Under the pieces are notes generated by a model, which saw only the letters and a program-made list of their open reading frames with translations, ran no database searches and was not told where the DNA came from. This document shows positions 1 through 11,155 of a DNA stretch of 64,000 nucleotides, piece by piece (the stretch's first letter is position 1; every line of letters begins with the position of its first letter). A program made the position numbers and the translations under genes. Source of the stretch: Grammothele lineata (Eukaryota; Basidiomycota; Agaricomycetes; Polyporales; Polyporaceae). The stretch is taken from assembly GCA_002150815.3 (NCBI GenBank), contig NDFF03000382.1, positions 124,001-188,000 of the forward strand, in the 5' to 3' direction.

Positions 1-204
1 ACCTCGCACTCAATTGAGCCGGTCTCTCGGGGGCATTCGGCGTGGCCGCGTCCTCACGCGTGCGAGGAAGGAGAAGCAAGAGAAACACGCACCGAGAATG
101 GGGTCCGGAGGGCCAGCCGGGACCGCAGACCAGGCGGAGACGGTGCCGGCGTAGCGGACGTGCTTGGGCGCGGCGCGCGCGAGGGGGCGGGCGAGGGCCT
201 GCAT
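1..204 (-). CDS. AAT1: Mitochondrial aspartate aminotransferase, 5' end only (partial)
   Basis: Only the first exon (204 down to 93) and the start of the first intron lie inside the window. The ATG at 204 opens an Arg/Ala-rich, acid-free leader typical of a mitochondrial presequence. It is followed by WSAVPAGPPDPILG, the N-terminal signature of PLP-dependent aspartate aminotransferases (the GPPDPILG block just before the conserved TEAFK region). The exon ends after one base of the next codon at a GTGCGT donor (92-87). No acceptor that continues the family sequence is seen before the left edge. The enzyme interconverts aspartate plus 2-oxoglutarate with oxaloacetate plus glutamate and serves the malate-aspartate shuttle. 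The call rests on about 37 residues; the PPDPILG block makes an unrelated protein unlikely. It is divergent from the aspartyl-tRNA synthetase gene. Confidence 0.75.
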
Positions 205-563
205 TTTGTGCTTGGAGGGTGTTAGGAAACGAGAGGCGGGTACGTGCGGGGGAGAGGGTGGTGACCGGGCGGGGACTGGGGCGGTATATTATACAGCGCG
301 GGGCTCGTCTCCGGGGTGCGGCGTGGTGATGTTCGCACGGGGCGTTAGAACGGCCGGACGGACCCGGGCTCGCTCAGGCTCGCTCTGGGCGGGCCATGGT
401 CCTAACCCCATCGCGTCATCCCCTAACCCTACGCGCCTAGATCAGATAACTCTGCACTGGCTCCAGGTCCTGCAGACTCACCTCGACTCGGGCAGCGCTC
501 ACTCGACAGACATAAAACCTCTTCTCTTCGTTCGCATCTGCACGCACCTTTGACGCAGACAAT
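205..563. promoter_or_regulatory. Divergent promoter region between aspartate aminotransferase and DPS1
   Basis: About 360 bp separate two divergent start codons. A TATA-like stretch (tatattata, about 285-293) lies roughly 80 bp upstream of the minus-strand ATG at 204 and could serve the aminotransferase gene. No clear TATA box is seen before the plus-strand ATG at 564. No other element was recognised. Confidence 0.4.
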
Positions 564-2623
564 ATGGCCGACAACGAACAAGCTGCACAACAGCCCCCAA
601 CTCAGCCGTGAGCACCGTACTTTGTTCACTCTATCCCTCGGCACTCACTCTCCCCGGTCGTAGACCCGCGGAGGGCGCAGAGGTCCCGAAAGGCCCGTCC
701 AAGAGCGAGCTCAAGAAGCGCGCAAAGGAGGAGGAGAAAGCTCGCAAAGCCGCAGAGAAGGCCGCAAAGCAGGCCGAGCTGGAAGCACAGCGCGCCGCCG
801 CCGACGTCGTACGCACTCTTCCCTCGCGTGCCCCCCCAGTCCGCCTTCATTGACTCAGCCTCACCGCCTGTACCGCACAGGACTACGCCACCGCGTTCTA
901 CGGCAAGCTCCCGCTGAACCAATCGCAGGCTCGCCCGCGGCGCGCGCGCGCGCAGATCGCAGACCTTAACGGGGCCATGGACGGGCAAACGGTCCTCCTC
1001 CGCGCCCGCGTCCAGACATCGCGCGCGCAGGGGAGCAAGATGGTTTTCCTTAACCTTCGCCAGCGCACGGACTCGATCCAGGCTCTCCTCTCCGTCGCCC
1101 CAGAAAAGGTCAGCAAACAGATGGCCAAGTGGGCTGCGGGGCTCTCGATCGAGAGCATCGTCCTCGCCGAGGGCATCCTCAAAAAGTCTCCCGAGCCGAT
1201 CAAGAGCGCGACGGTACAAGATGTAGAGCTTCATCTCACGCAGGTACGACGAATATGCAACGTTGGGTTCGCCAGGAATAGTGATGCGATTCCCGTCTTA
1301 GCTGCACCTTATCTCCGGCCTCGAAACCGTGCTGCCGTTCACCGTCGACGATGCCAATCGTCCAGAGCCGCCAGAAACAGAAGCGGAAGACGTTCAGTTC
1401 AAGCGTGTCCTCCTCGATACCCGGCTGAACAACCGCGTCGTTGACTTGCGGGTACGTGCCGTATATTTCCTCAATCTCGCATATCGCTAACCCCCGTGCA
1501 GACACAAACAAACCAAGCTGTCTTCAAGCTTCAGCATGCAATCAGCCATCTATTCCGCGAGTACCTTGACGACCAAGGATTCATCGAGATTCACAGTCCT
1601 AAGCTACAGGGTGCCGCGACAGAATCCGGTGCTTCCGTCTTCCAGGTCAGCTACTTCAAGGGTACGTACAATTGGGTTTGTAGTATGTCTATCCGTATTG
1701 ACATTCCGGCACAGGCAAGGCGTTCCTCGCACAATCGCCCCAGCTCGCAAAGCAAATGGCCATCGCTGCCGACTTCGAGCGTGTGTACGAAATCGGCCCC
1801 GTCTTCCGTGCAGAAGATTCGAACACCCATCGCCACATGACTGAGTTTATTGGGCTCGATCTCGAGATGGCGATCGAGGAGCACTACCACGAAGTCATGG
1901 AACTCCTCGACAGCCTCTTCTTGCACATATTCCGCAATCTGAAGCAGAAGTACGCCAAAGAGATCGAGACCGTTCGGAAACAGTTCCCCGCCGACGAGTT
2001 CAAATGGCGCGAAGGACCCGAGGGCACCCTCAAGCTCTCCTTCAAGGAGGCTGTTGATCTGCTCGTCGAGGACGGTGTCCCGAGAGAGGACCTGGACGAC
2101 ATTGAGTACGTGTGTTCAGCCGCAGTTTGTGTGCCGTACTAAAGCATGACGATACAGCACCACCAACGAGAAGCGCCTTGGTCGTATCATTCGCGCGAAA
2201 TACGACACCGACTACTTCATCATCGACAAGTTCCCCATGGGCCTCCGCCCGTTCTACACCATGCCCGACCCTGAGGACCCTGTAAGCTCCCCGCCGCTCA
2301 TAGACGCCCCGCCCGCTTTCCGCCCGTCTTGACATATTCTCTTCCAGACGGTCTCCAACTCGTACGACTTCTTCATGCGTGGGGAGGAGATCCTCTCAGG
2401 GGCGCAGCGTATTCACGACGCGCCGCTCCTCGAGGAGAAGATGCGGAGCAAAGGTGTCGACCCCGCATCGATGAAGCCCTATGTCGACGCGTTCAGGCTC
2501 GGCTGCCCACCGCACGGTGGAGGCGGTATCGGCCTCGAGCGCGTTCTCATGCTCTTCCTCAAGCTGAACAACATTCGCCGCGCTTCACTCTTCCCGAGAG
2601 ACCCCAAGCGGCTGGAGCCTTAG
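564..2623 (+). CDS. DPS1: Cytosolic aspartyl-tRNA synthetase (class II)
   Basis: Ligates aspartate to tRNA-Asp in the cytosol. Eight exons (564-607, 664-808, 881-1243, 1302-1451, 1502-1661, 1715-2105, 2158-2281, 2348-2623) give 550 aa. Residues about 25-55 form a Lys/Ala/Glu-rich helix, the tRNA-binding extension of fungal and animal cytosolic enzymes. Next comes an OB-fold anticodon-binding domain ([14 protein letters not shown], then FLNLRQ). The class II catalytic core follows: the motif 2 region reads [15 protein letters not shown] and motif 3 is [15 protein letters not shown] near the C-terminus. The start is the first ATG in frame with the basic extension. All introns are GT-AG and 50-72 nt. 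Length and domain order match yeast Dps1, and no key motif is missing. Confidence 0.96.
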
Positions 2624-3087
2624 ATCGTCCCTCTCTGGTCTTCGGTTCCGATGTTGTATCGATCGCACACCAAGAGGCCGAGGCCGGCGTGCGGGGACGA
2701 GTTCGGGGGCGGAACAGAGGATGTGAAGAGGATAGCAACGACAACGACGAGAGCAGTGTACGACCCTTGTAGCAGTGACAACCCTTGTAGCGATCGATTC
2801 CTTCCAAGTAGACAAACTCGCCTTCGCTGTCACCGGCGTGTCTCAGACCCTGCGAAATGCCTGTCCGCCGTAACCGGGGTTCATAAACTGTGGCGGACCA
2901 GCCACGGTTTCAGACCACTTTTGGCTGCCGCCACAACGTTCCCGCCCTCGCTCCGGGTGAGACACGCTCGCCCACGTGTGGGGGTGTATTCCTCGCTCCC
3001 GCCCGCTGTTGCGAGTTCAACAGAGCCTTCGTCCGCCCCGCGACACACCCCGCGCACCCCGTGCGCGTCTTCCTTCCTTCCTTCGCT
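2624..3087. other. Intergenic stretch, nothing recognised
   Basis: About 460 bp between the DPS1 stop codon and the next plausible ATG. It is GC-rich with an open frame in which no in-frame ATG occurs before 3088. I see no RNA gene or repeat. Confidence 0.4.
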
Positions 3088-3699
3088 ATGCCCCTCCCTC
3101 ATGCCGCACTCGCGTCGCGCTACTTTCCACCGCGCAACAAGGCCGCGACGTCTTCGAACGCCTCGGAAAGCGCCATACTCCCCTCCGCGAGCCCTACACT
3201 TCCCCACGCCCAATTCCTGTCTCCGTCCAACTCATCGCTCTCAACAGCGGCCGCGCACGCCTCACCCCAGCTGGCGGTCGCAGAGGAGGTGGACCAGCAC
3301 CTCGGCGGGAACCGCAACTTCATCGGCCTCCTCGTGCTCGGCGCGCTCGCGCTCGTAGGTCTCGCGCTCTGGCTCGCCTTCGGCGAGTGGCCGCGTCGTG
3401 TCCTCTGCCGCCTCCGCGCGCCCCGAGCGGAGCCCAAGGCGCAGCGGATACAATCTTTCACGACCATGGGCGAGGCGGCACCAGCGGCACTGGGCGCGGA
3501 CGCGGGGGTTACCCGTCGGGCTGAGCAGCCCTGGTCAGTGGGCCCGGGGGCGCAGGCGGCAGTGGTCCAACGGGAGAACGCACCTTCCGTCGACGGCAAA
3601 GATGACAACGACTTCGAGGGGGACTCGCCTGTAAACACTTTGGAGAAGGATATGGGCGAGGTTGATAAAAGGACAGGCCCTCGAGTTCGTTTTGTATGA
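3088..3699 (+). CDS. Small single-pass membrane protein, function unknown
   Basis: A single-exon ORF of 203 aa if translation starts at the first ATG (3088). The frame is open from 2890 but has no ATG upstream. Residues about 1-70 are Ser/Ala/Pro-rich and low in complexity. A hydrophobic segment (NFIGLLVLGALALVGLALWLAFG, about residues 73-95) is followed by a basic patch (RRVLCRLRAPR), so the positive-inside rule would put the C-terminus in the cytosol. The tail is acidic and disordered. I recognise no family. The single clear membrane segment in a long open frame in GC-rich DNA supports a real gene, but a chance ORF cannot be excluded. It is convergent with the Ssh4-like gene. Confidence 0.5.
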   Translation: MPLPHAALASRYFPPRNKAATSSNASESAILPSASPTLPHAQFLSPSNSSLSTAAAHASPQLAVAEEVDQHLGGNRNFIGLLVLGALALVGLALWLAFGEWPRRVLCRLRAPRAEPKAQRIQSFTTMGEAAPAALGADAGVTRRAEQPWSVGPGAQAAVVQRENAPSVDGKDDNDFEGDSPVNTLEKDMGEVDKRTGPRVRFV

Positions 3700-4315
3700 T
3701 ACTCTGATTCTAGGGAGTAGCTGTATAGTTGGAGCGCGCTACGCCAGTCACTCGTTTATACCGCTGTTTGCGTTATTAGTTCTGTCTAGCCGCCATTGAC
3801 CCTGCGGTCTTAGACGGTGTCATCTGAAATCCAGTCCTGTCGTTTCTATGATTTAAGATGTCGTGAAAAGGGTGACCCATACGACAGACAGCTCACAAAA
3901 TGGCACACACTACGAGTCCCAGGTGGAAAAGTTGCGAGGTCTACTTCATAAATCAATGAAAACAACTAGGACAGAGGAATGCACGATGCGTACGATTAAG
4001 ATCCGACTAGATGTGTGCTCGACGGGAGTGGGGGAGGGAAGGAGGACAACGTGGAATAGGTAGCAATAACACAACAAGCGGAAGGATGAGTGCCGGCGGG
4101 GGAAAGGGGCGATGCGATGTGAAGGTGGTGTAAATGGGGGTACAAAATGCTAGGTGCGTACTAGATGCGACTCGGCGTCTCCAACAACCGGCTACGAACG
4201 TCCATGGCTTAGCTCGCCTTTCATACAAATACAGAACCTTGATCAAGCAGCAACTGACCCGGTAGAGCGACACCTCTGGTGAGTCCCGATCTCTCGTCTC
4301 CACCTCCCACTACTC
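3700..4315. other. Convergent 3' intergenic region
   Basis: About 616 bp between two convergent stop codons. It is more AT-rich than the flanking coding DNA and presumably holds both 3' UTRs and polyadenylation signals. No gene or repeat was recognised. Confidence 0.5.
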
Positions 4316-6318
4316 TTACGACCGCCGCTCGCGCCGATTCCTGTGCCTCTCCGAGCGCGAGTTCCCTGTCCCGATGACGTGGGGAGGCAGCGAGCCTCTT
4401 TCCAGGGCTGCAGCGATGACCTCTGCGGGAAGGTCCACCTGAGCTCCCTCGGGATATGCGAACGCATCCAGGGGAGAGTACGCCGGGGGCTCCACGTTCA
4501 TCGCATCCAGCTGTGTAGACGAGCTAGTAGAATCGTGAGTGGTCGAGCCAGTAGGCGAAGAAGTCGGGGGAGCTAACGCCTGCAGGTGGATATCGCGGGG
4601 ACCCGGGGTGGGGAGATCTGTAGCGACGGGAGACTCGGGGGGCGGGTGGACCTGGATCGCAAGGTCTGCACCTGTGACCGACGAGCGGGATCCGGTGCGC
4701 GCATGAGTGATGTTGAAAGGCTGTGGTCGGGGAATATTGAATTGGTTCGCACCTGCACCCGAGGTGTTACGGGAGTGCGACACAGTAGAGCCAGCGATGG
4801 AGGACGCGTCATCGACCCGGGGCTGCTCCTCCCTTTCCATGGGCGAGGGGGGAATATTAGCATTAGGAGGGGCGTGAAAGGGCATGTCAGTGGGCGAGAT
4901 GTACCTCCGGGAGGTGGATGGTCCAGCACCACTAAGGGTGTCAGGCTCTTCCTCGATAGGCGTGATAGGCGGTGGGGGCGTCGCCGGCGGTGAGGGAGAT
5001 GTGATGGGCGTGACACGAAGCGGAGAGGACTCGACGGGTGCAGATGAAGACAGGCCTGATCTGGGTCTCCTCGAGCGATGGGAACGGCGCGAGCGGGTGG
5101 AGCCTCCGGCTGGGCTTGCAGGGGAACCAGCACCAGTGTGAATAGGAGTTATGTCTCCGCCGGCAGCAAGGAGGATGCTTCCGACTTCGCTACCATAAGC
5201 GGGAGGAGGCGCAAGAGTACCCACGCTGGGCGCAAGTCCCCACCGCTTGACGTTTGCCTCAATGAAGACGAAGCCTGATTGGCCCAGGTTGACGTGTATA
5301 CTGCAAGGGCCATCCGCACCAATTGTAGGGAACAGATTCCAGTTGGTGAGCCCCGTGTATGCATCTTCCATCTTCCGCCCGTTCTTCGTGAAGAAAACTG
5401 TGCCTGAACGTGGCCGATAACCAACGCCAAGAACGTCGCCCTCTTTGAGAGACATGCCGCATGCAGTCGCAGTGAACGGGTAATTATGCGACTTGTCGCC
5501 GTTGGAGTGATATGCCACGGAGTGTCGGCAAAGCCCTGGGAGGCGGAACCAAGGGTAAGGTTTGGTGGCCAAACCGATAGCAACGTTCGTCGTTTCCGGG
5601 AGGTCGAACATCTTGGTCTCCCAATAGTAAACCTCGTTGAGTTTGGGCAATGGAAGATTGGACTGCACGGAAGAAGCAGAAGCGGGATCGGGAAGGAAGG
5701 TGAGTTCTGTGCGCGCGTGCACCAACAGAGATGAAAGGGCTTCGAAGTCCGGCTCAAACGACCAGGCCGATACGCCCTTCTCCTGAATAGACAGGAATTG
5801 TGATAGCGTAATATCCGTCGGCATAGAATTTGGCGGATACTGCAGCTGGTACTCTGAAGAGAGAGAGGCGTTAGCGTTTGAAGACAGCGCAAGTGGCAAG
5901 ACTACTGACCCTTCGCACGAAGGTAAGCTCGTCGTTCCGTCTCTGGAACCGTTTCCAACCATCGCGATTCAACGCCCTCGAAACCGCCCTCGCCCTCTAT
6001 GAGATCTTCTCGACTCATGTCTATAGGTCCGTCGCTGTCGCGAAGCATGATACCGCGCCGCCTGCGGAGGAGGATGACGCATACCAGGAAGAGCAGGAGG
6101 AGGAAGAGGAACGTCGAAAGCACGATAAGCATGGGAAGGATGATGTAGAACGCGTCCCGCGAGCCATTGGGGACATGTGGCGAGCCATCCTGCTGCTCTG
6201 CAACGATGGCCGCGGTTTGCTCGTGCTGGATGGCCTTGATACCGGCTGACAGAACGTCGGCGACCTCGTCCCAGCCGGCATAGCTGTGAGCAGCAGGGCG
6301 CTCCTGGGACTGGCTCAT
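4316..6318 (-). CDS. SSH4: Ssh4/Ear1-type SPRY-domain adaptor of the Rsp5 ubiquitin ligase
   Basis: Two exons (6318-5910 and 5853-4316; 56-nt intron) give 648 aa. A transmembrane helix (about residues 57-84) is followed by RRRR on the cytosolic side. A SPRY domain follows (about 190-330), with VYYWETKMFDLPETTNVAIG, KPYPWFRLPG, GYRPRSGTVFFTKNG and FIEANVKRWGLAP, the last two blocks being very characteristic of this family. Two PPxY motifs (PPAYG just after the SPRY domain and PPAYS near the C-terminus) are ready docking sites for the WW domains of Rsp5/NEDD4 ligases. In yeast, Ssh4 and Ear1 help sort and ubiquitylate membrane proteins at endosomes and vacuoles. The linker is Ser/Pro-rich. The start was taken at the first ATG that gives a compact N-terminus (MSQSQERP). 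An ATG at 6480 is in frame but adds a non-conserved leader. Confidence 0.9.
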
Positions 6319-6768
6319 GGCCGAGAAAGAAAAGCAAGAGAGCGAAAGATGACAGTGAGAAAGAGAACGAGGCGGAAAACGAGCTGGGAGGAGAGGGCGG
6401 GAGAGGACAACGAAGGCTTGGTGGGGACTTGTGGGAACCGGCACACGAGTTAGCGATGACGGAGGCGCGTCCGCCAGCACCGCCCGCAGCTCCGAGTCGC
6501 GCCGTTGCCGGCCGTGGGCTGACCGTGGCTCTGCGTGAGCCGCCGCCGACTCTGCGGTTGCTCTCCGGAGCCCAGCGGAGCGTTACCCTTCGGGGCCTTT
6601 CCCCGCGTCAGAGTCGGCCGTGGCTCGGCCGGCTCCCCGCCGATGCCCCGGCCTCAGACTCGGCTGATGTAAGCAAATGCGGGGTCGGCACAGACGCTGT
6701 GGGTCCTGGCCTCGGCCGAGCTTGTACAGGACTCTGTCTACAGATCAGCTTATGGCGCCCCGCTTCTC
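6319..6768. promoter_or_regulatory. Divergent promoter region SSH4 / SNF4
   Basis: About 450 bp between two divergent start codons, GC-rich with CCGTGGC-like repeats around 6500-6640. No TATA box or other defined element was recognised. Confidence 0.35.
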
Positions 6769-8394
6769 ATGATGGCTACCCTCTCTCCCACCAACTCCCC
6801 GGCCAAGGTCGTTCGGAGGAAGGGCTCGACGCGCAGACCCCGTGCACAATCTCATCTCCCCCCTTACACCCAGGAGAGCCATGATGGCGCACTCGCTGCT
6901 ATCAGGGCTTACCTCAAGGGCAGAACTTGTTACGACACCTTTCCCGTCAGTTTCAGGTTGATCGTGCTGGATTCCAAGCTGGAGGTCAAGAAAGCACTCC
7001 AATGTCTTCTCATCAATGGTGCGTATACATCCGTTCGGGCTGTGCCTTCGCTTTACACCCTGTGTCCTTCAAGGTGTAGTCTCGGCACCGCTATGGAACA
7101 GCGAAAAGTCCAGTTTCGCAGGAATGTTTACTGTATCCGACATTATCCACCTTATACAGTACTACTACAAGTGCTCGTCGTACGACGCCGCGGAATCCGA
7201 TGTGGAGACCTTCCGGCTAGAGTCATTGCGAGGTGCGTACTTCTTTCCAGCACGTCCCCATACAATCACCTTCATCTTCGCATAGACATTGAGAAGGAAC
7301 TCGGAGTTGACCAGCCGCCCCTCCACCGAGAGCACCCTTCTGCTACTCTATGGGAGGCAGCCAAACGCCTCTTCCAGACTCATGCACGCCGCGTGCCCCT
7401 CCTGGACATCGACACCGAGACCGGCCAAGAAGTCATCATTTCCGTTCTCACGCAATATCGCCTCCTCAAATTCATCTCCATCAATGTAAGTATCAGTGAT
7501 TGAGCTTGCGGTTCATACTTCTGGATTCCTGTATCCAAGTCATGCTGACGTCTGCTCCAGTGCGGGAGGGATATCCAACAGCTGCACCTGCCACTTCGTA
7601 GATTGGGGATAGGGACATACGTTCAGTCTTCGCAAGGATATCTCCCAGAAGGCGAAAGGCCTAAAGGCTATAATCCGTTTTATCCCATTCGAACGGCGAC
7701 TATGGAGACCACCGTTTTCGACGTTGTACATATGTTTTCCGAGGGCGGCATCTCAGCTGTCCCAATCGTCGACGAGGACGGAATTGTAGTCAATCTCTAC
7801 GAAACTGTAGATGTCATCGTAAGTTATGCTTCCGTCGATGTTCTGCGTTCTCTATTAGATCGGAAAAGGCTAAATTCTGTCGTGATAGACTCTCGTGCGT
7901 CTCGGCGCCTACCAATCCCTTGACTTGACGATCTCCGAGGCCTTACACCAGCGTTCTCCTGACTTCCCCGGTGTCGTCATCTGTACCGCGTCGGATTCTA
8001 TGGCCACTTTGATGCAGCTCATCAAGAAACGTCGTGTGCACCGTTTGGTAGTAGTTGAGGGCGATGTAAGTGCACTTTTGTCGTTTGTCGATTGACCTAG
8101 ATCGGTCTGAACAGTGTTTCCTAGGAGGAGGAGAAGAGGGGTGGCAAGAAAGGCCGGCTCCTTGGTGTTATCACTCTTAGCGACGTGCTTCGCTATCTCG
8201 TTGGTGACGCTGCTAGGGGGGACGACTATGCTGGCCCCGCGTATGTCCCCCCGGATAGTACACCACAAACCTCTGCACCTCCACCCTCAGAGTCGGCTTT
8301 AGCAGCAGATCCACCACCTCTAGAGCCTGCACCGGCAGAGACACCGGCCTCTCCTCCCGCAGAGGAGGCACTCAGAGAGATTCCACCGGAATGA
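6769..8394 (+). CDS. SNF4: AMP-activated kinase (Snf1) gamma subunit, four CBS domains
   Basis: Regulatory subunit of the Snf1/AMPK energy-sensing kinase. Six exons (6769-7018, 7074-7232, 7286-7485, 7561-7818, 7889-8065, 8125-8394) give 437 aa. Conserved stretches mark CBS pairs: APLWNSEKSSFAGMFTVSDIIHLI (CBS1), VISVLTQYRLLKFI (CBS2), GISAVPIVDEDGIVVNLYETVDVI (CBS3) and RVHRLVVVEGD with LLGVITLSDVLRYLVG (CBS4). The linker ALHQRSPDFPGVVIC is also family-typical. The tail after residue about 390 is Pro/Ala-rich and poorly conserved. Two consecutive ATGs (6769 and 6772) open the frame; the first was chosen. All introns are GT-AG and 53-75 nt. Confidence 0.95.
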
Positions 8395-8743
8395 CGGACG
8401 TCGCTGTCACACGGAGTTACCGTAGATGTAGCCCTACAGACCTGCTTTTAGCTTTCCATGCATCTGTAACAGTACCCTTCGATGTTTTCCCCAGCACTTG
8501 GTTTTGGATAGAAGATGGCGAAATTCAGACATGAACATTGTGTACTAAAATGCAAGGCTATCTGCCTCTGATGGCATTGGAAGGTGTGGGACTAGTATAA
8601 CATCTAGACGCCGGCCTGTGTAAGCATGGGGGCTGCGTGCCACTTCCGTAACATCGCGGCGCGGTACATGCACCCAACTCACCACCCCCTCTTTTCCTTC
8701 CCGCTCACCCCTACCCGCTCGAAGCTTCCGTATTCTCCTCTCC
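8395..8743. other. Intergenic region SNF4 / VAM7
   Basis: About 350 bp between two tandem plus-strand genes. It presumably holds the SNF4 3' UTR and the VAM7 promoter. No defined element was recognised. Confidence 0.35.
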
Positions 8744-9847
8744 ATGACCGTCATTCAGGCCATCCATATCCGCGGCTGGGAAGACCGCCAGGAGCCCAAG
8801 CCGCACGTCGTGTACCGCATCGAGATCCAGGCTTCCGTCCGCTCCTGGCAAATGTGGCGCCGCTACTCAGAGTTCACCGACCTGCACGTCGAGCTCACCA
8901 AGTCCATCGGCGCCCCGCCTGCCCCGCTTCCCCCTAAACACGCCTTTGCGCTCTTTCGCTCGAGTACGAACCCCACCCTGCTCGAAGAGCGCCGCGTGGG
9001 TCTCGAAACCTACCTCCGTGCCATCCTCGCCGCCCGCGACGATGCCTGGCGCGAGTCTTTCGCCTTCCGCGACTTCCTTGGCGTCCCATCCGGCAAGGCT
9101 GCCGACGCCGCCCCCTCCTCCTCTTCTCGTCCGGACGGCACCGCGTTCACGGCCGCATCGTGGCTCGACGAGCACCAGGAACTCCAGGCGCGCTTGCGCG
9201 CCGTGCGCGCGGATATCAATCGGCGCGACGCGCGCTCGGACGCGGGCGACGTATCCGGGGCCCACCAGGCGAATGTTGGTGCGAAGAAGACGCTCGCAGG
9301 CGTGCTCTCGCGCGTCGGCGCGCTCGAGGACGGTCTCCACGCGCTCGCGCTCGCGGGTGCAGTCAACGAAGGCGAGCTTCAACGGCGGACGGACCTCGCC
9401 GCGCGCCTCCGTGACGATTGCGAGAAGCTTGCGCGCATCGTGACCGTCGCGAGGATGACGGCGAGAGGGATCGGCACCCCCGCCGAGCGCGACCCCGCAC
9501 CTGCGGCAGACCGGGAGGCGTTGTTGGGGTCTCCGACAGGGGGCGGGGGCGGGTTCAGCAGGCCAGTAGCTAGGGTGTTTGGGCAGCCAGTGCAGGCGAA
9601 GGAGACGGAACAAACGCGGCCGTTGGACGATCATGGGCTGGTGCAGCTACAACAGACCAAGATGGAGCAACAAGACTCAATATTGGCCCAACTTTCGACG
9701 ATTCTGGGGAGGCAGAAACAACTCGGGCTTGCGATTAACCAGGAGATTAGAGAGCAGAATGAGGAATTAGACGCTTTGACAACCGACGTAGATCGTGTAG
9801 GAGGGAAGTTGACGAGTGCGAAGAGACAGTTGAATAGATTGGGATGA
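8744..9847 (+). CDS. VAM7: Vam7-like PX-domain SNARE
   Basis: A single exon of 367 aa. Residues about 3-115 are a PX domain, with RSWQMWRRYSEFTDLHVEL containing the RRYSEF motif that contacts PI3P and PPKHAFALF as the proline-containing loop. A central helical region (about 140-235) is Ala/Arg-rich. The last 65 residues form a Qc-type SNARE helix (QQDSILAQLSTILGRQKQLG, then the NQEI central layer). No transmembrane segment follows, which is the hallmark of Vam7. Yeast Vam7 is recruited to the vacuole by PI3P and acts in homotypic vacuole fusion. The absence of introns is unusual for this window. Confidence 0.9.
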   Translation: MTVIQAIHIRGWEDRQEPKPHVVYRIEIQASVRSWQMWRRYSEFTDLHVELTKSIGAPPAPLPPKHAFALFRSSTNPTLLEERRVGLETYLRAILAARDDAWRESFAFRDFLGVPSGKAADAAPSSSSRPDGTAFTAASWLDEHQELQARLRAVRADINRRDARSDAGDVSGAHQANVGAKKTLAGVLSRVGALEDGLHALALAGAVNEGELQRRTDLAARLRDDCEKLARIVTVARMTARGIGTPAERDPAPAADREALLGSPTGGGGGFSRPVARVFGQPVQAKETEQTRPLDDHGLVQLQQTKMEQQDSILAQLSTILGRQKQLGLAINQEIREQNEELDALTTDVDRVGGKLTSAKRQLNRLG

Positions 9848-10049
9848 GGGCTCGCATGCATGTAGTGTATTTTTCTGGATTCATGAGCTGGTATTACAGT
9901 GGCTATATTCCCTCCCCGGTACTAGATGCAAGTATAAGGATAATATGTGCCCTAGATCTATCTGTCACGAATCTCTATGTCTATGCTCCTTGGACAAGAG
10001 CCGTCCAACGCCCTGCGACCGAAATTAGCGTGTTAACATATTTTAGGTT

Positions 10050-11155
10050 TTACGACAATGAAAAACACACCTCAAAACACGCAATCATGATCCCGCAGGC
10101 TGGGGCGATCTTCGTAATACGGGGTACGATGCCTGCGTATAGCGCGGACATGCCCTCGTTACGGAGGATTTCGGCCGTGAGCGCAAGACTCGACGTCGTC
10201 GTAGTCGTCGCGGACATAAGCATCGCCTGCCTGCGCGTCTTGAGAACATCGAAAGGCGACGTTAATAGCGCTGCAGTCGTTCCACTGAGAGCTCCGCTCG
10301 CGAAAGCGACTCCCGCGCCCTCGTAGCCCATGTGCCCCAACCTCCGTTTACAGAGTTCGTAGCCGGCCCAATAGAGTCCGCTGAATGGCACGTCGCGCCA
10401 GAGCGTGGGACCCAGTCCACGCCAGAGGTAATGCCAGCCGTTCGTCTGTGCGAGGCTACGGACGGAAGCGAGGACAGAGCGGAGGGTATGGGGGTGGTCG
10501 GGGGAGGGAGGCGTCGATTGGAGATTTGTGCGGACGAGTTCCAGGGGAGACATAAGAGAAGTGATGCTTGTCCGTGCGATGATACCGGCGGAGAGAGGGA
10601 CGATAGATTGTGGGAGGAGAGGGGGCAAGACGACGTTGAGCAGATGGTCGTAAGTTAGCATATAACACGTTGCTGACGGAACACCGATGAGTCTGTCCAA
10701 GATTCGCGGATTGTGAGTAAGGGGTAGCGGTGAAAACGGATAACACTCACAGTGACGTCCCAGCGCCCTTCCACAACCCAGCGAGACCTTCCGCACGCCA
10801 TACATGCCTTACGGCGTCGAAAAATCCGGTGACCCTCTCGGTTCTGTAAACACCGTGGTCCCAAACACAGACAACCTCTCCCTGAACTGTGTGCGCCATG
10901 GAAGACATGCTGCGGACACATCTGACTCCTGACGGTTGGCAACAGGTATCAGGTGGTGGGTTGGGGAAGAGTGGGCCGGGCCGTGGTGGAGGTTGTGTCT
11001 GTAGACGCGTCTTAACGACGTCGAAGGGAGTCACTGAACGTTGGAAATGAGTCGAGATGTGCAATGAAAGAGGCCGACGCAAGAGACGCACTAGTGAGGG
11101 CGGTCACAGTGGATCCCACTGCGGCCGCAACGAGCTTCGCCTCAAAGGGCTCCAT
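10050..11155 (-). CDS. MTM1: Mitochondrial carrier of the SLC25A39/40 (Mtm1) type
   Basis: Three exons (11155-11092, 11033-10751, 10692-10050) give 329 aa. Carrier signatures appear in each third: TPFDVVKTRLQ, SPLELVRTNLQ and SPFDVLKTRRQ. Matching carrier motifs include GLWKGAG and YLWRGLGPTLWRD. The first matrix loop is enlarged and carries Cys at about residues 52, 53, 60 and 77, which fits the SLC25A39/40 branch; in mammalian SLC25A39 a cysteine loop of this kind binds an iron-sulfur cluster and the protein imports glutathione. Yeast Mtm1 affects Mn-superoxide dismutase metallation and iron homeostasis. The branch assignment is inferred from the loop and motifs. It is divergent from the thaumatin-like gene. 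Confidence 0.88.

Noticed and set aside
2890..3087. N-terminal extension of the small membrane protein frame
   Set aside because: The open frame begins at GTG and has no ATG before 3088, so a eukaryotic start there is unlikely.
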